The notes: generated by a model from the sequence alone, not told the origin. Positions 12,074 to 26,316 are shown, counted from the stretch's first letter. The stretch: 64,000 bases of DNA from Ziziphus jujuba (GCF_031755915.1 NC_083388.1:7439001-7503000); one strand, 5' to 3'. Numbers and translations are program-made.

Positions 12074-14529
12074 ATGCCTGGAGGAGTAATGAATATCGAA
12101 ACCGGCGCTGGTGTTGAATTCGCCGGCAAACTTACTACACAGGTTATAATTTGCAGTCTAATTGCAGCATGTGGAGGTTTCATGTTTGGCTATGATATTG
12201 GAATATCTGGTATGTTTTTTGATTTTTTAACTTTATACATATAGAACCCTTTTTTTTTTTTAAAACAAAAAGAAAGAAATTAAATGATTAAAATTCTGAT
12301 TCGATTTACGTATAATATATATTTTAAAAAAAAAAATGCAGGATCAAAATTTTGATTTATGTATGTTAAAATATATAACCCAATTGCCATTCATCTTTTG
12401 AGAACAGTTGTACCGAATTGTTACGTTGTGGGTTGTGATTTAATAATGTAGATAATTTTATTCATTTATTTTTTATTTTGATTTTGTTAATTTACAGGAG
12501 GAGTGACATCCATGGATGATTTTCTGCTAAAGTTTTTCCCAACTGTGTATCATAAAAAGCACGAAGTGAAAGAAAACAATTACTGCAAATACGACAACCC
12601 GTATTTGCAGCTATTTACGTCGTCGCTTTACCTAGCAGCCATTGTGGCTTCGTTCTTTGCTTCCTTTGCATGCAAGAAAATAGGAAGAAGATGGACTATG
12701 CGGCTAGCTTCTCTTTTCTTTTTGATTGGAGCTTGTTTGAACGCTGCTGCAAAGAACCTTGCCACGTTGATTGCTGGAAGGCTTCTCCTTGGTGCTGGAG
12801 TTGGATTTGGTAACCAGGTAATAAATTATTTTATAGATATAGAATTCAATCTTTATTGTTATAAACGAATAATGTTTTGCTCTCGTTAGTTTCGCGATTA
12901 ATTAATTAATTAATTTAGAATAGTGTACGTACTATCAAATATTCTTATATAGGGTTTTAAAATTGTACGCACATGTTTTAAAATTGTATATACATTGACT
13001 AAATCTTTACATAAGAAAAAATATAATTCCCGACAAATTTCATAATTTGTTTTTTTTCTTTTTTATATCATAATTTGTTGTTTAGTTGATTTGTTTTTCC
13101 TAAATTTGTTTGATATATAATTTTTTTATTTTTTTGTCGACATACAGTTTGATATATAATTTGAAAATAATGCATTTTATTACTACTTTATACTAATTAA
13201 TTATCTGTTTATTTTACATATATTACGGGATGAATGAATTGGGGGTGAGTACTGTTGTTAGGAGAATCAGTAAAAAATGTGTGATATATTATGCAGGCCG
13301 TTCCACTGTTCATATCAGAAATTTCACCGGCAAGGTACAGAGGAGCACTCAATGTGTTATTTCAGATGCTGATCACCATCGGAATCCTGCTGGCAAATCT
13401 AATCAACTACGGGACCTCCCGTCTGGTGCCGTACGGATGGAGGATCTCACTAGGAGGAGCAGCTGTTCCCGCACTACTTCTCATGATCGGATCGATAATC
13501 ATCGTGGAAACCCCGACAAGCCTGATCGAGAGAGGCCACAAAGACAAAGCAATTGAGACTCTCAGGAAGATCAGGGGAGTGAAAGACGTGGAAAGAGAGT
13601 TCGAAGAGATATTGGAAGCCACGGAGCAGGCCAAACAGGTCAAGAACTCGTTCGGCAACCTCATGAAGAGGCATAACCGGCCAAAGCTTTACTGCGCCGT
13701 CCTCCTTCACATGCTCCAGCAGCTCACCGGCATCAACATCATCATGTTTTACGCCCCGGTGCTGTTCCAGACCATGGGATTCGGCAGCGATGCTTCTCTT
13801 TTGTCCTCTGTTGTTACCGGTTTGGTCAATGTGTTCGCTACAACGGTTGCTATTGTTACTGTGGATAAGTGGGGAAGAAAAAAATTGCTTGTTGAAGGTG
13901 CAATTCAGATGCTTTTGGGCCAGGTAATTAATCAAATATAAAATTCATTATTTATTTATTTTTTTATTTTTATTACGATGTTTATTAGTCCGAAATTAAC
14001 CATTGCAATTTTGTTTTTATTGTTGTTGTTATTATTCTTGTGTTAGCTTGCGATGGGGATAATTCTTGCAAAATCCTTGCATTCCACAAACGAAATGCCA
14101 GACACGCTTGCCAAGGTGGTGGTGGTTTTGGTGTGCGTTTTCGTGACCGGTTTTGCATGGTCATGGGGTCCATTGGGATGGTTGATTGCCAGTGAAATGT
14201 TCCCACTTCCGATCAGGAATTCCGGTTACTTCTTCGCCGTCAGCACGAACATGTTGTTCACATTCATCATTGCACAATTGTTCTTGACCATGCTGTGCCA
14301 CATGAAGTCCGGGATTTTCTTCTTCTTCTCTGCTTTGCTCCTCATCATGTGCTGCTTTGCTGCTTGGTTTTTGCCTGAAACAAAAGGAATCCCAATCGAT
14401 GAAATGGAAGAAAGAGCTTGGAGGAAGCATTGGTTCTGGAAGAAGTACAGTGAAGATGTTGTGCCTCAGGATGCAAAGGGAGAGATACAGAGAGCACAAT
14501 CCAATCCGGAGGAAAAGGAAAATTTATGA
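12074..14529 (+). CDS. STP: Sugar transport protein, STP family (monosaccharide/H+ symporter, STP6/STP8-like)
   Basis: Plasma-membrane proton-coupled uptake of hexoses, from family knowledge. Four exons, 12074-12209, 12498-12817, 13297-13923 and 14047-14529, join in frame to give 521 residues, the usual length for a 12-helix STP. Visible MFS sugar-porter marks: FGYDIGISGGVTSMDDFL after helix 1; the external Cys in NNYCKYDNPYLQLFTSSLYL, part of the STP lid; GRRWTM; ETPTSLIERG at the end of helix 6; QQLTGINIIMFYAPVLFQ in helix 7; DKWGRKKLLVEG; GFAWSWGPLGWL in helix 10; PETKG at about 471; and a charged cytosolic tail. ENNYCKYDN, SLIERG and the short helix 9 loop resemble Arabidopsis STP6/STP8 more than STP1 or STP10, as remembered. 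No frameshift or stop. Exon 3 and intron 3 of an STP gene reappear as fragments at 28325 and 56396. Confidence 0.93.
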
Positions 14530-15082
14530 TTTAGTTCAAATAATTACTTTTTCTTCTTTTTTTTTTTTTAATTTGTTTTTATTTAATTATATGCATTTTT
14601 TGATTAAAGACCTCTCCTTTAAATAGACATTATTATAGTTTTTTTTTTTTTTTTGGGTCATTGGAATGTCTTGTAAGACACAACCTTTTTTATATTTTAT
14701 TATTATGTTTTTCAAGTTGTTATTTCAATGTTTTTGTTAACTATAACGCTAGCATCAAAATGTTTATTAAAAACATTTACTAAGTTAATTGGCATATTCA
14801 TATACAATTCTTAAATGAACAAAAAAAAAAATAATAAATAATCAATTAAATAGAATTATATTATTTGATAAATATTTTATTAATCTTTTATGCTTCAAAA
14901 ATACAAACTATAGCACATCAGGCTCACCAAATTTATTATTAAATTTTTGGTAACTAACATCTTGCATTATTTCATCAGATTTACTTTAGAGCATTATTAA
15001 TTTATCAATTATTATAAACTCCAGTATTATTGGATGTCAAAAATTTAGTAAATAAATTTGTTATCTGTATTTGCCAAAATTT

Positions 15083-15129
<47 letters not shown>

Positions 15130-17739
15130 GGTATCCAGTAGAATAACGGGCTTATGTATTTCGGATGAGTCTCTTAATTAGTATGAATTTGTAACAAGGA
15201 TAAAGATGAACATTACTAGATGGGTAGAAGTTCATTAGTTGATTTTAAATATTATAAGGTATTTCATTTTGCAAACCTAAAAAAATAGTCATTCCATCAC
15301 TCTATAAACTTCAACAAATCTGTACCATATTTCTAAAACTTACAATTTTTTTTTCTTTTTTTTTTTCTTTTTTGGATTGAACCTATATGCAGAACCATAG
15401 TATCTTAACGTATGAAAAAGAAATCGATAATTAAGATTAAAGAACAAATATTATATTAAGACATATCTTGAGATATAGTTGACGGTATGCCACTGCCTAC
15501 AGTAAAGGTGGATTTTTTTTTTTTTTTTTTTTTTTGTTTTTGGTAACAACAGTAAAAGTGAATTGGAATGAGTCAACTTGTTCGAACATATGCTCTTTAT
15601 TGGGCCAGGCCGACTCTTCCTTGGTAAATTGACGGGATGAATTATTAGGGCGTTCATTGAACCCGAGAAAAAGAAATGTGAATTTTTTTATTTTTTCTTT
15701 TTAATATCGTGAACAGAAATATTCAAATTCCGATTATTTTATAAGAAAACAGTGGCTTATTACCATGGATTATTCCAAAGCACTAGAATAAACTATCAAA
15801 ATATATATATATATTTTTTTAATCATGGTTGTCCCAAGGGCACCATACAAATAGTGGGCCAATTTATTTATTTATTTTTTTGGACTGCTTACTTACAACC
15901 CAAGCCATAATTTGAACTTTGGAATTACTATTCTATTCTTTTTTTTTTTTTTTTTTAAGAATTACAAATCTTTGTTTCTAAGAAATAGCCGTTTTTCAAT
16001 TAAACGTACCTTTAATATGTTTTGGTCACTAAGAAATTAAAACACTCTTATTCATTAATCCATATATATATCCAAATAATACAAAAATTTTCATTTTTAA
16101 GGGGCTCCATATCTATTGAAAAATTGCAAAATTTCAAAGGAAAATTTCATCTTCCTGACTGGCGAAAACACAATCAGCCTCCTAGAATTGAAAATTCATC
16201 ATTTACTACCCTAGGATTAACAGTTCATTAGTTTGAACCTTTGAAGTTTGAAGTTTGAAACTAACCATAGTTGAAAAAGATTGTTTGATTTTCATTTCTA
16301 ATAAATTGATTTGTGAAAATCTATTTTTGATTAAAAATAGATAAATTTAAAAACCATCAATAAGGATGGTAATAACAGTCGCTTGGGGTCTAAAAATCGT
16401 TCCCAAAAGATTCTTTATTTTAACAATCATATATTTTTCACAATACATAACATTTTTAAAAATAAATAATAGAAGATTATTATACTCTTTATTCATGTTA
16501 TTTATCTCTATTTTTTATTTGTTATAAACATTTATTTACTATTTTTAAATAAATTATTTATGATAGATTAAATTGCTTACCTAATAGTTTTGTTAAGAAC
16601 AACCTAATTGATAATGAACATAGATGATAATCGCACATCTAAATTCAAAATAAGGCAATAAAATACTCATTTTCCAATTTATCAAAAAAAAAAAAAAAAA
16701 GATTTCTCCGATTGTAGGCCCATTAGAAATTGGGCATCCACGGCCATCATAGCAGGCTTTGAACTTGATTTTTTAAATATTTATTTGTGGGGGGGTTCTG
16801 TACAAAGGAATTAAACACGTCTTATTAACTTTCTCTAATACACAATCACTCTCTATAAATGATCTGTCACACGTGTTCAGGCATGTGGGGGGCGATTACC
16901 CAAAATTTTTATTTATTTATTTATGTTTTTATATTATATATATATATATTTTTTTTTTTTTTGGGTTTTTATGTTAGTCTGCCCCTTTATAAATAATTTT
17001 ATTTTTCGTTATGGCCTCCAAATCAAATTAGGATTTTTATTTTTTATTTTTTACCCTAATGATTTAATTTTTAGAAAATATAGTATTATAGAGTTTATAA
17101 TTATATCTTCATTTAAATCTAGATAAGTAATATATTTTTCATCATATTTATACTGTATAATCTACCATACAAAGACAATAAATAAAAAACAAAATTTTCC
17201 TTCTCCTTGTTTTTGGTACGAATTGGCCCAATTTTTAATCTTTTTATTTATTTATTTATTTTTTTGTTTTCAATTTCATTCCATCCACACAAGGAAATCA
17301 ATAACCACATAGAAAATCAATAATTTCTACATTTGTTTGAAAATTTTTCTGCATTTTTATTTAGAATAGAATAACATGTTTTCACCAAAAAAAAAAAAAA
17401 AAGATTGATTCAATTTTAGGTGATTTTAAAAATTTAAAGGAATGAAAGATATTATTTTGATTTATCTTTTGTTTTGTTTTTTATTGTTTTTGTTTGGGTT
17501 AATGAATTGATATGTGATGGAGTTAGAATATTATAAAAAAATTATATGTACTTTCTAACAGTACAAAATAAAAATATGTATTTTTCTTTTTACTATTATT
17601 AAATGTTGTACATTTGTGGTGATTTTTTTTTTTTTTAAACGTGGGCCCGGGCTCCTAAAAATCAGGATTCTGGCTCCACCCTGCACATGCTTTTGCAAAT
17701 CAAATGCATAATTCACATAAAACAAAAGAAGAAATGTGC
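14530..17739. other. Intergenic AT-rich region without supported genes
   Basis: Contains the 3' UTR of the STP gene, many poly-T runs (for example 14637-14654, 15511-15535, 15942-15957) and the (TA)n tract noted separately. Open frames are short and of low complexity. No transposon ends were recognised. Confidence 0.5.
15086..15125. repeat. (AT)n microsatellite
   Basis: About 20 uninterrupted AT dinucleotides, the longest such tract seen in the window. Similar shorter tracts occur at about 813-832, 19405-19422, 19455-19480, 19531-19557, 24795-24821, 25572-25597, 42384-42407, 57119-57140 and 59323-59343. Confidence 0.95.
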
Positions 17740-18835
17740 ATTGAATATGTAACAACACGTAAAAAAGATTTATTCAAAAATTATTCCACGCTCCTTTTGA
17801 AGTTGGGTCCAATTATTTTATAAAAAGTTGATCCCAGCTCGCGCCAAACGAATAACCCTACTGTGGTTATTTTTAAAATTTTTTTTTTTATCTTCTTATT
17901 TTAGAAAAAACGAAAACATTTTTGCTTTTGCTGTTTTCTTTTTTCTCTTTTTTTTTTTTTTTGGTAATAAGAAATTTAAAAGTTATCAATCATTATTAAT
18001 AACAAATATAACCTTTTCCGATGCTCAGCGAAAATTTTAACCTATTGGGTTGTGATCGCATCGTGTGAAGACATTTAATTTTTTTTTTTTAAATCGAATA
18101 TGAGCAGGGACATGGAAGGAAGAGCCTAGACAATAAAGTTGCTCTACTTTCAATATATTAGTATATTGATATAAAAGCAAAAGTTAGTATATTCATGAAG
18201 AAGTGTGAATATTGTTATTGTTATTAAATTGTCCCTGCTAAAACAAATTTTATCCCAATCAACCGATTTTATACAGTAATTATTATTTTGTATCTTTTTG
18301 TGTTTATGCTCTGAAATGTGCATGATCATTTTTGTATCTTTTTTTCGTTTTTGCTCTGTCTATCTTGAATGAAGTAATTTTCTTCCTATTTCTTAATTTG
18401 TTGTTGTTATTGCAACACTTTACAGTGTAGCAGTCTTATAAAAATACATGGCACTGCAGGGTTTACTAGCTTCTGATTGGAAAGCAATCGATCGGCTTAG
18501 CGATCCTCTGTGGCCAAAACTATCGTAAAAGTATCGAATTGGCCATTAATGCAGGAATTGAGATGGTAGATCTCCTACTTTCTTCAACCATATATATATA
18601 TATATATATATATTTATAATTTTGTGTTATTTCATTCTTGGGCCTTCCTTTATATGCCTAATCGCAGACATTATAGATATATACACTGGTGATGGTGCCT
18701 TGCGAGTATGAAGAATTTATAAAGAATTTATTATCTTTCGTGAAATTTGGGGAAATACCAATGAGCCGGACAGATGATGCTGTTGAATGGATGATGAGAC
18801 TGAAATTTGCTGCTAAGATAATATAATTATAAGTT
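17740..18835 (+). pseudogene. Truncated GH3 beta-glucosidase relic (promoter-like region plus exons 6 and 7)
   Basis: 17740-18180 resembles the sequence just upstream of the nine-exon GH3 copy (19660-20140), including 'agatttattcaaaa', 'cttttgaagttgggt' and 'gaagagcctagacaata'. 18190-18835 resembles 24400-25030, the intron 5 to exon 7 part of the same gene. Exon-6-like sequence spans 18460-18565 and is 106 rather than 105 bp, so it is frameshifted. Exon-7-like sequence starts at 18689, where the acceptor AG has become TG, and stops after KFAAK. Exons 1-5, 8 and 9 are absent. The joined promoter and late exons suggest unequal exchange or an internal deletion. It cannot make a glycosidase. Confidence 0.85.
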
Positions 18836-19452
18836 AATTATTTTTTGATTTAGATAATTTAAAATCTTTAATGTAAATTTTGATAGTAATCTACGTTTAT
18901 ATCATAACTATTTATTAAATTGGGAATATTTATGTTTTTATCGTTTTATGCTTCTGGTTTTCAATATATGATTTTGTTGGTTACTTGACAATATCTAGAA
19001 GAATTTTATACTCTTTGAAATCATGATATTAATCTTTCAATTTTGTCAAAAAAAAAAAAATGATATTGATCTCTCAAAAAAAATATATATCATAATATTG
19101 ATCATTTAGAAAATAATACATTTAGCAATAATACGTAATTTGACATTTAAGTTTTTTATTAAATAAAAAAAAGAGGAAGGAAAGACCAGCATTTTTTTTT
19201 TTTTTTTGAAGTTCAATTAACATTTTTTTTTTCTTTCTCGGTGATAACACCTTTTTGTTTGCTCTTCATATATTATACTATTTAATTTAACATATAAAAA
19301 ATATAAATATTTTACATTATATGTTTATATATAATTGTTTATATGAATTAAGATAATTTTATTCAGTAAACTTTTTATTTTTTTTAAAAAAAGATATCCT
19401 TATGTATATATATATATATATAAGATTTTTTTTTTTAAAAAAAAACAGTATC

Positions 19453-19483
<31 letters not shown>

Positions 19484-20453
19484 TAAGTGCGATCCATATC
19501 CATAACGGACCATACTGTAGCACTGCCCTCCATATATATATATATATATATATATATGTAATATATCTTGCCCCATTTTCTGTCTCTGCCCCTGCTTTTG
19601 AAATTCCTTCTACTAAACGGTTTGAGCTCCTGTAATAAATCCACTCAAAGACGCTGTTTGAATTTGTAAGAACACGTCGAAAAGATTTATTCAAAAGTTA
19701 TTCCAAGCTGCTTTTGAAGTTGGGCCCTTCAATTATCTTATAAAAGTTGACCGCTAATTGCACGAAACGACTAATCCAACTGGCTTTTTTACTTTTTTTT
19801 TTTTTCCCCTTCTTAAATTACAAAAACCGAAAACATTTTTGCTTTTGTTTTTTTTTGTTTTTTTTTTTGTGATAAATTGAAGAGAAAAAAATATAGAATT
19901 AGATTTTCAATTAAATTTAAAAACTATCACTAATAATCAATTATGAATAACAAACTTAACATTTCAGATATCCAGTCAAAAATTTGACGCCTGTTGGATT
20001 ATGATCACGTCGCCACCAGAGTGACTGACATTATTAAATCTTTTTTAAAAATTTAACCTGGAGAGTGACATGAGGAAGAGCCTAGACAATAAAAGTTGCT
20101 CTACTTTCAATATGTTAGTAGATTAACATATATAAATACAAATTTTCATTTATTCATAGATGACTTCCCAATTAAGTTTACATATATCTAGAAGTAGAAA
20201 ATGGCATATCATATTCACCTTTTATTATTGATTGGACCTGTACGTTAAGATAATAGACCGGTACTGTCTAACAGATAAAAGCGAAAACTTTGACTGTCTT
20301 GGTCGATAGTCAATAGGAGTTCTTATCCATGCCAGCTATCCTTGTTTATATATGTGTGGTTGGGTTTCGGATGAATTTTCAAATTCCAATTACATATGCA
20401 ATCGTCTACAAGAGCTGTGTGCATTTGTGGTTTTGCAATTGCAGGTTAAGATA
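18836..20453. other. Region between the GH3 relic and the nine-exon GH3 copy, including its upstream region
   Basis: 18836-19650 is AT-rich with three (TA)n tracts; the 50-bp segment 19484-19533 is flanked by (TA)n on both sides. 19655-20180 is the second copy of the promoter-like block also present at 17740-18180. A TATA-like TTTATATATG at 20344-20353 precedes the start codon at 20454 by about 100 bp. An AG acceptor-like site 'ttgcag' just before the ATG allows a 5' UTR intron, which is unproven. Confidence 0.5.
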
Positions 20454-23400
20454 ATGGGAGAAAAAGTGGTAGACATGAAGAACTGCCTGTACAAGAACTC
20501 AAAAGAACCCATTGAAGCTCGAGTCAAGGACCTTCTTTCTCGAATGACTTTGGAAGAGAAGGTTGGACAGATGACCCAAATTGAACGCCGTGTTGCAACC
20601 TCTCATGCCATTAAAAACTTGGGCATTGGTATGTTAAAGTTATATGTTTTCATTTCCTTTCTTAATTATCATGATCAATATGATCATTTTAAATTGAGTA
20701 ATTGGTTTATTGGCTTTTTAATTTTTGTTTTTTTTAGAGATAGATTCAATCTAATTAAACGAATTCTAAAATCTTGATAATAATTTTTTACTTTAAAACT
20801 ATCAGGTTGATTCCATTTGTGCTGCTAATTCGAATTCCATTTGAAATTCAGCCGTTTTTAATTGATCTGAAATCGATTTTTTTTTTTTTTAGAAAAAAAA
20901 TAAAAAGAAAAGGACTCGGATCCTTTTTGTCCACATATTTATTTATTTTGGACAACTTCACATATTTATTTATTATTATTATTAGCAATTTAGCAGTTAG
21001 TGTGAGGGAATAAAAATGGTAGGACATCGTTCCATCATACAGGCAGTATACTAAGTGCTTGCGGTAATGGGCCCCAATTTGAGAAACCTTTATCGAATGA
21101 TTGGGCTGACATGGTGGACATGTTCCAGAAGTGGGCCCTCGACTCACGACTTGGGATACCTCTGGATGATTGAACTGTTCATGGAAACGGTAGCGTTTAT
21201 GGTGCCACTATATTCCCCCATAACATCGGTCTTGGTGCCACCAGGTTTGTTTTCTTTTTTTCTTTATATATAGTAATGATAGAGTTACCAATTAATTTGT
21301 CAATAGGTTTATTTTATTGAATGATAAGTGTTGTTATGCTATTTGTTAATAATTAATTCTATTTTATTTTTTAAAATTTTTTACTTATTTAAATTATATT
21401 TAATTTTTAATTAATAAAATAAAAACATATGACTGTATCATATCATTTTCGTAGATGCTTTCAACGTTTTTTTTTTTTTAAATAAAAAAAATGAAATATT
21501 GGTAAACTCTTATAATTTTAAATGGTGAACTTATCCATGTAGACTAGACAAATTTAGTCCTTGCTTTTCACTTAATTACGAATTCATTACTTGTTTGGTC
21601 ACATAGCAAACTCCTAGTTTTTAATATTTTATACAGTATATTTTTACAAAATATTTCAATAAATATTTATAATTTACTTTTGAGGAAATGTATTATGTTA
21701 GTTTCTTTTTGTTTTGTTTATATGGATACATTTTAGTGGCACAGCCCTTATTTGGATAATAATTCTAAATTTAAATTTCTATACCGTCAATGTAAAAACT
21801 TTTTTTTTTCCTTTCTTTTTTATTTTCTTTTATATATAGTATATTTTAAACTATACACACGGTCTAAAATTTTATATTTAAGAATATTTAATAAAAAATT
21901 AATTCATATTGAATCTTCAGTGTAGTTACAATTGTTGTTTCTTTTGGTTTGGAGGTGTTATAGAGATCCAGATTTAGCTCAAAGGATTGGTAGAGCAACA
22001 GCTATTGAAGTTAGAGCGAGTGGCATTCACTGGAATTTTGGTCCATGTGTCTCTGTATGTTAGTGTCTACATAATCAATTTTATGCATATTACTTTGTCT
22101 TATATTTAAAAAGATTACTAGTATTTTTTTCACTAATGATGAAAATAATTATCTATGATGTATGATTAGTTATGTGTTAAATTATTAGATGAAATATTGT
22201 ATTTTATTTTTTGGACGAATTAAAAATTGTTTTTAATTTTGGTGATGGTCTAATATTGTAGTGGTCATAAAATTTAAATTTCTTTTTAGTCTTTAGCACA
22301 CCGACAACATATGCATAGCACCACTAACGATAATAAATAATAATATGTAAATTGAAAACTTTCATTTAAATATTTAAAAATTTTAATTTGTCACATAATT
22401 ATATTAAGTTCTATGGTATTAAAAGTCTTAATTAGCACCCAAAAGCATAATAAATAAAAAGTGCCACAATTTCTATTTTTCATAATTGGAATGCGGACAT
22501 CCTCATGAATAATCACTCAAAACTAAAAATCATAATTAACGTAAAAAGTACCATAATGTAATATGATACGTATTATCGTTTTTGATAATATATATATATA
22601 TATATATTAACTCGTAAATTTGACGTAAAACTTATATATATGTCAAGATTTTATACCTATATTAAATTGTTAGTTCAAAACACCACATTTAAAAATCTGC
22701 AAAAAATCTTCTGTTCATTAATTTATTATTATATTTTTTTTTATTATTATTTTTTTGCTTCTAGTTGGCCATTTTTGTTTTTGTTTTGGTTGTAAATATA
22801 TGTTCTGGCCTTCGTTATACTACTTTCATGTTTCTCATCATATATAACCTTTGTTTCTTTTTTTTGGTAAAACCATCATGTACAACTTTTGTTGGAGAAT
22901 GGTAAATCCATTTCTATTGGTAATTACTTGATCTCGTTAATCTGAGTTAGATGAGGTTAATATGTTAAAAAAATAAAAAAATTAATTAAATTAATATTGG
23001 TTATGGCAGGTGTGCAAAGATCCCAGATGGGGAAGATGTTACGAGAGTTATAATGAAAACACTGAAATCGTTAGAAAAATGACCTCCACTGTTACAGGCT
23101 TACAAGGGCAGCCACCCGAAGGACACCCACAGGGCTACCCTTTTCTTGAGGGAAGGTAAAGATTAACAATATAGTGAAACTTATGCTATATATTGTACTT
23201 TCTGTTCTAAATTATATATTGAAATGGATTGTTGAGAATTAAATTTGACAATTTCTATATATTTTCCTAATAATTATGACAATGAGTAGTTAAATATCAT
23301 TTTCAAGTACAAATCAAAATTTGATACATAAACTTATTTGGAATCATTTCCAAATGCATCTTTCTTTTTTTAGTTTTTTTCCCCCTTTACTTTTCTTTTA

Positions 23401-26316
23401 CATTGAAGGCGGTGGAATTTGAATTCAATTTATTGTTGGCGAAAACAATAGATTTTATCAATTTTGTTGCTGTAACTGAAAATTTTGCAATGAAAATTTT
23501 TATTATCAATTCTATATATGATAAGTGGTAATGGAAAATGAACCTTAATTTGGTGGCTAAAAGTTTTAACAAATTTTGCTTTATTTCCAACATGGGATCA
23601 ATGATATAACCTTTCTTTTTAACTTGGGTGTAAATTAGACTTGTATTCCAAACTAGCTGCAATTAATATATTTTATACTGAAATTTTGTCAATTAAATGT
23701 TTACAGAGACAATATTATTTCATGTGCCAAGCATTTTGTGGGAGATGGAGGGACTAAGGAGGGTGTAAATGAGGGAAATACTGAAATAGAGGAAAGTGAA
23801 CTAAAGAGGATTCATATGTTGCCCTTTATCGACTGCATTTCAAAGGGAGTTTCCATTATTATGGCATCCTATTCTAGCTGGAAAGGAGACAAGCTGCATG
23901 CTCACCGTTATCTCTTGACTGAAATTCTCAAAGATAACCTTGGTTTTAAGGTACTTAGCTTTACGACTTTTTTTATTTGCATTCTTTATTCTTTTGGATA
24001 GCCTAATGGGCAAAATTATTATTTTATTAGAAATGATGTTAAATTTGAATCCACACACTCCAATGATATAATAAATAAATAAAAATTTATTTTTCTTCCA
24101 ATTAATTATTATTTGATAAAAGTATTATATATAATCGTTATGCTATATCATCCGTATAATTTTTAATTATTAAATATAATGTAAACTGAATAATCTATAA
24201 TGTTATGCAACGTAAACTCAAAGCATATAAATTCATAAAAAATTGTTATTAGGACATACATGTTGACTTTTTTTGTTTTTTTCACAACTTGGGTTGAAGC
24301 ATATGCATCAAAAGGTGCATGTATGGTTCCTAAGGGATACATTTTTTTTTTTTTTTTCTTTTGATCATTAGGGTTACACAAACCAAAGAACATATATATA
24401 TAAAGAAGTGTGAATATTGTCATTAAACCACCCCTGCAGAAACAATTTTATCCCAATCAACCGACTTTATATAGTAATTAATATTTTGTATCTTTTTGTG
24501 TTTATGGTTTGAGATGTGCATTACCATTTTTGTATCTTTTTTCGTTTTTGCTTTGAAATGTGATAGTCTATCTTGAATGAAGTAATATTCTTCCTATTTC
24601 TCAATTTCTTGTTGTTATTGCAACACTTTACTGTGTAGCTGTCTTATAAAAGTACATGCCACTGCAGGGTTTACTAGTTTCTGATTGGAAAGCCATTGAA
24701 CGGCTTAGTGATGCTCGTGGCCAAAACTACCGTAAATGCATTGAGTTGGCCATTAATGCAGGAATTGACATGGTAGATCTCCTATTTCTTCAACCATATA
24801 TATATATATATATATATATATTAATTTTGTGTTAATTCATTCTTAGGCCTTTATTTATATGCCTAATCGAAGACATTATATATATATATATATATATATA
24901 CAGGTGATGGTGCCTTACAACTATGAAGAATTTATAAAGCATTTATTATCTTTGGTGAAATGTGGGGAAATACCAATGAGCAGGATAGATGACGCTGTTG
25001 AACGCATCCTGAGAGTGAAATTTGCTGCTCGTCTTTTCGACTTTCCTTTCAGTAACAGAAAATTACTAGATGAAGTTGGCTGCAAGGTAAATTTTACAAT
25101 TTAAGAACTTTACATTTAGACCCAAATCTTGAGTCAAACCTAACATCAAATAACCTTAACTTCTACTCCTCAAAATTTGGACTTTTACTTTTATTTTATA
25201 ATTTCAATAAATAAACTCATTATAATACAATTTGGAATATTTGTTTTAAATTAGTCTTAACCCTTCTTTATTTAATTATTCATTAATTAAAAAAAAAAAA
25301 AAGATACAGACAAACAAAACTTGGCGAGATACAAATTTTGATGGTTTTGGTTGTGTGATTTAGCGGCATAGAGAGCTAGCACGCGAAGCAGTTCGGAAGT
25401 CTTTGGTTCTGTTAAAGAATGGAAAGAATCCAAATAAGCCTACATTTCTCCCATTAGATAAAAAAGCTAAGAGAATTCTTATTGCTGGTTCACATGCTGA
25501 TAATCTTGGATTTCAATGTGGAGGATGGACAAGTAAATGGCAAGGACGCAGTGGCAGGATTACACAAGGTATATTATATATATATATATATATATATGCA
25601 ATTTACATGTTAATTAAAATCAAATTAAGCATTAAAATTTTATATTCCCTTTGATAGTGTTAATTAGCTTGTTTTTATGATCTTTTTTTTTTTTTTTTTT
25701 TTTAATTGTGTCACTTATATCCATCAACATATTCTAATAACATTAGTGTACTAATACTTTCACTAATCAAAGTTTAAATTTAACATTTTCTTTAGGTACT
25801 ACAATCCTAGACGCTATAAAGGAAGCGGTAGGAAAAGAAACAGAAGTAATTTACGAGGAATCTCCATCGATAGGCACCCTATCGAGACAAGATATATCCT
25901 ATGCTGTTGTGGCTGTTGGTGAAGAGCCATATGCAGAATCTTTTGGTGATAATAAAGAGCTTCTAATCCCCTTCAATGGAACAGAAATCATAAACTTGGT
26001 GGCTGAAAGAATTCCCACATTGGTGATTATTATAAGTGGAAGACCTCTAGTTTTAGAGGCATGGTTGTTGGATAAGATAGATGGTCTAGTTGCTGCTTGG
26101 TTGCCTGGTACTGAAGGCGGAGGAATTGCTGACCTTATCTTTGGAGATCATGATTTCCATGGAAAATTACCAATGACATGGTTTAAAAGGGTTTCCCAAC
26201 TTCCAATGGATGTTGCAAATGGAAAATCATATGACCCTTTGTTTCCTCTTGGATTTGGGTTAACCCTATGCAATAGATTGGCTAACGGTATACACCCCGT
26301 AAACTATGAAAATTAA
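20454..26316 (+). pseudogene. GH3 family beta-glucosidase (BoGH3B-like/exo-beta-glucanase type), nine exons, complete except for one in-frame TGA
   Basis: Plant GH3 enzymes release glucose from beta-glucans or glucosides. Exons 20454-20628, 21043-21244, 21964-22054, 23010-23155, 23707-23950, 24668-24772, 24904-25086, 25364-25568 and 25796-26316 total 1,872 nt (624 codons), phases agreeing throughout. Visible motifs: [41 protein letters not shown] with NEGNT, the nucleophile in LVSDWK (Asp292), the acid/base in VGEEPYAE (Glu493), and LFPLGFGLT near the end. No signal peptide, unlike barley ExoI. TGA at 21171-21173 (codon 102) falls where relatives read IYGxDAVHG, a loop holding a substrate-binding Asp; about two codons are also missing there. 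All other exons and splice sites look sound, so this is either a very young pseudogene or a sequencing error in a working gene. Confidence 0.85.

Noticed and set aside
13474..13935. 153-codon minus-strand frame
   Set aside because: Antisense shadow of STP exon 3.
19359..19694. Frames on both strands reading Tyr-Ile repeats
   Set aside because: They are translations of (TA)n microsatellites, not proteins.
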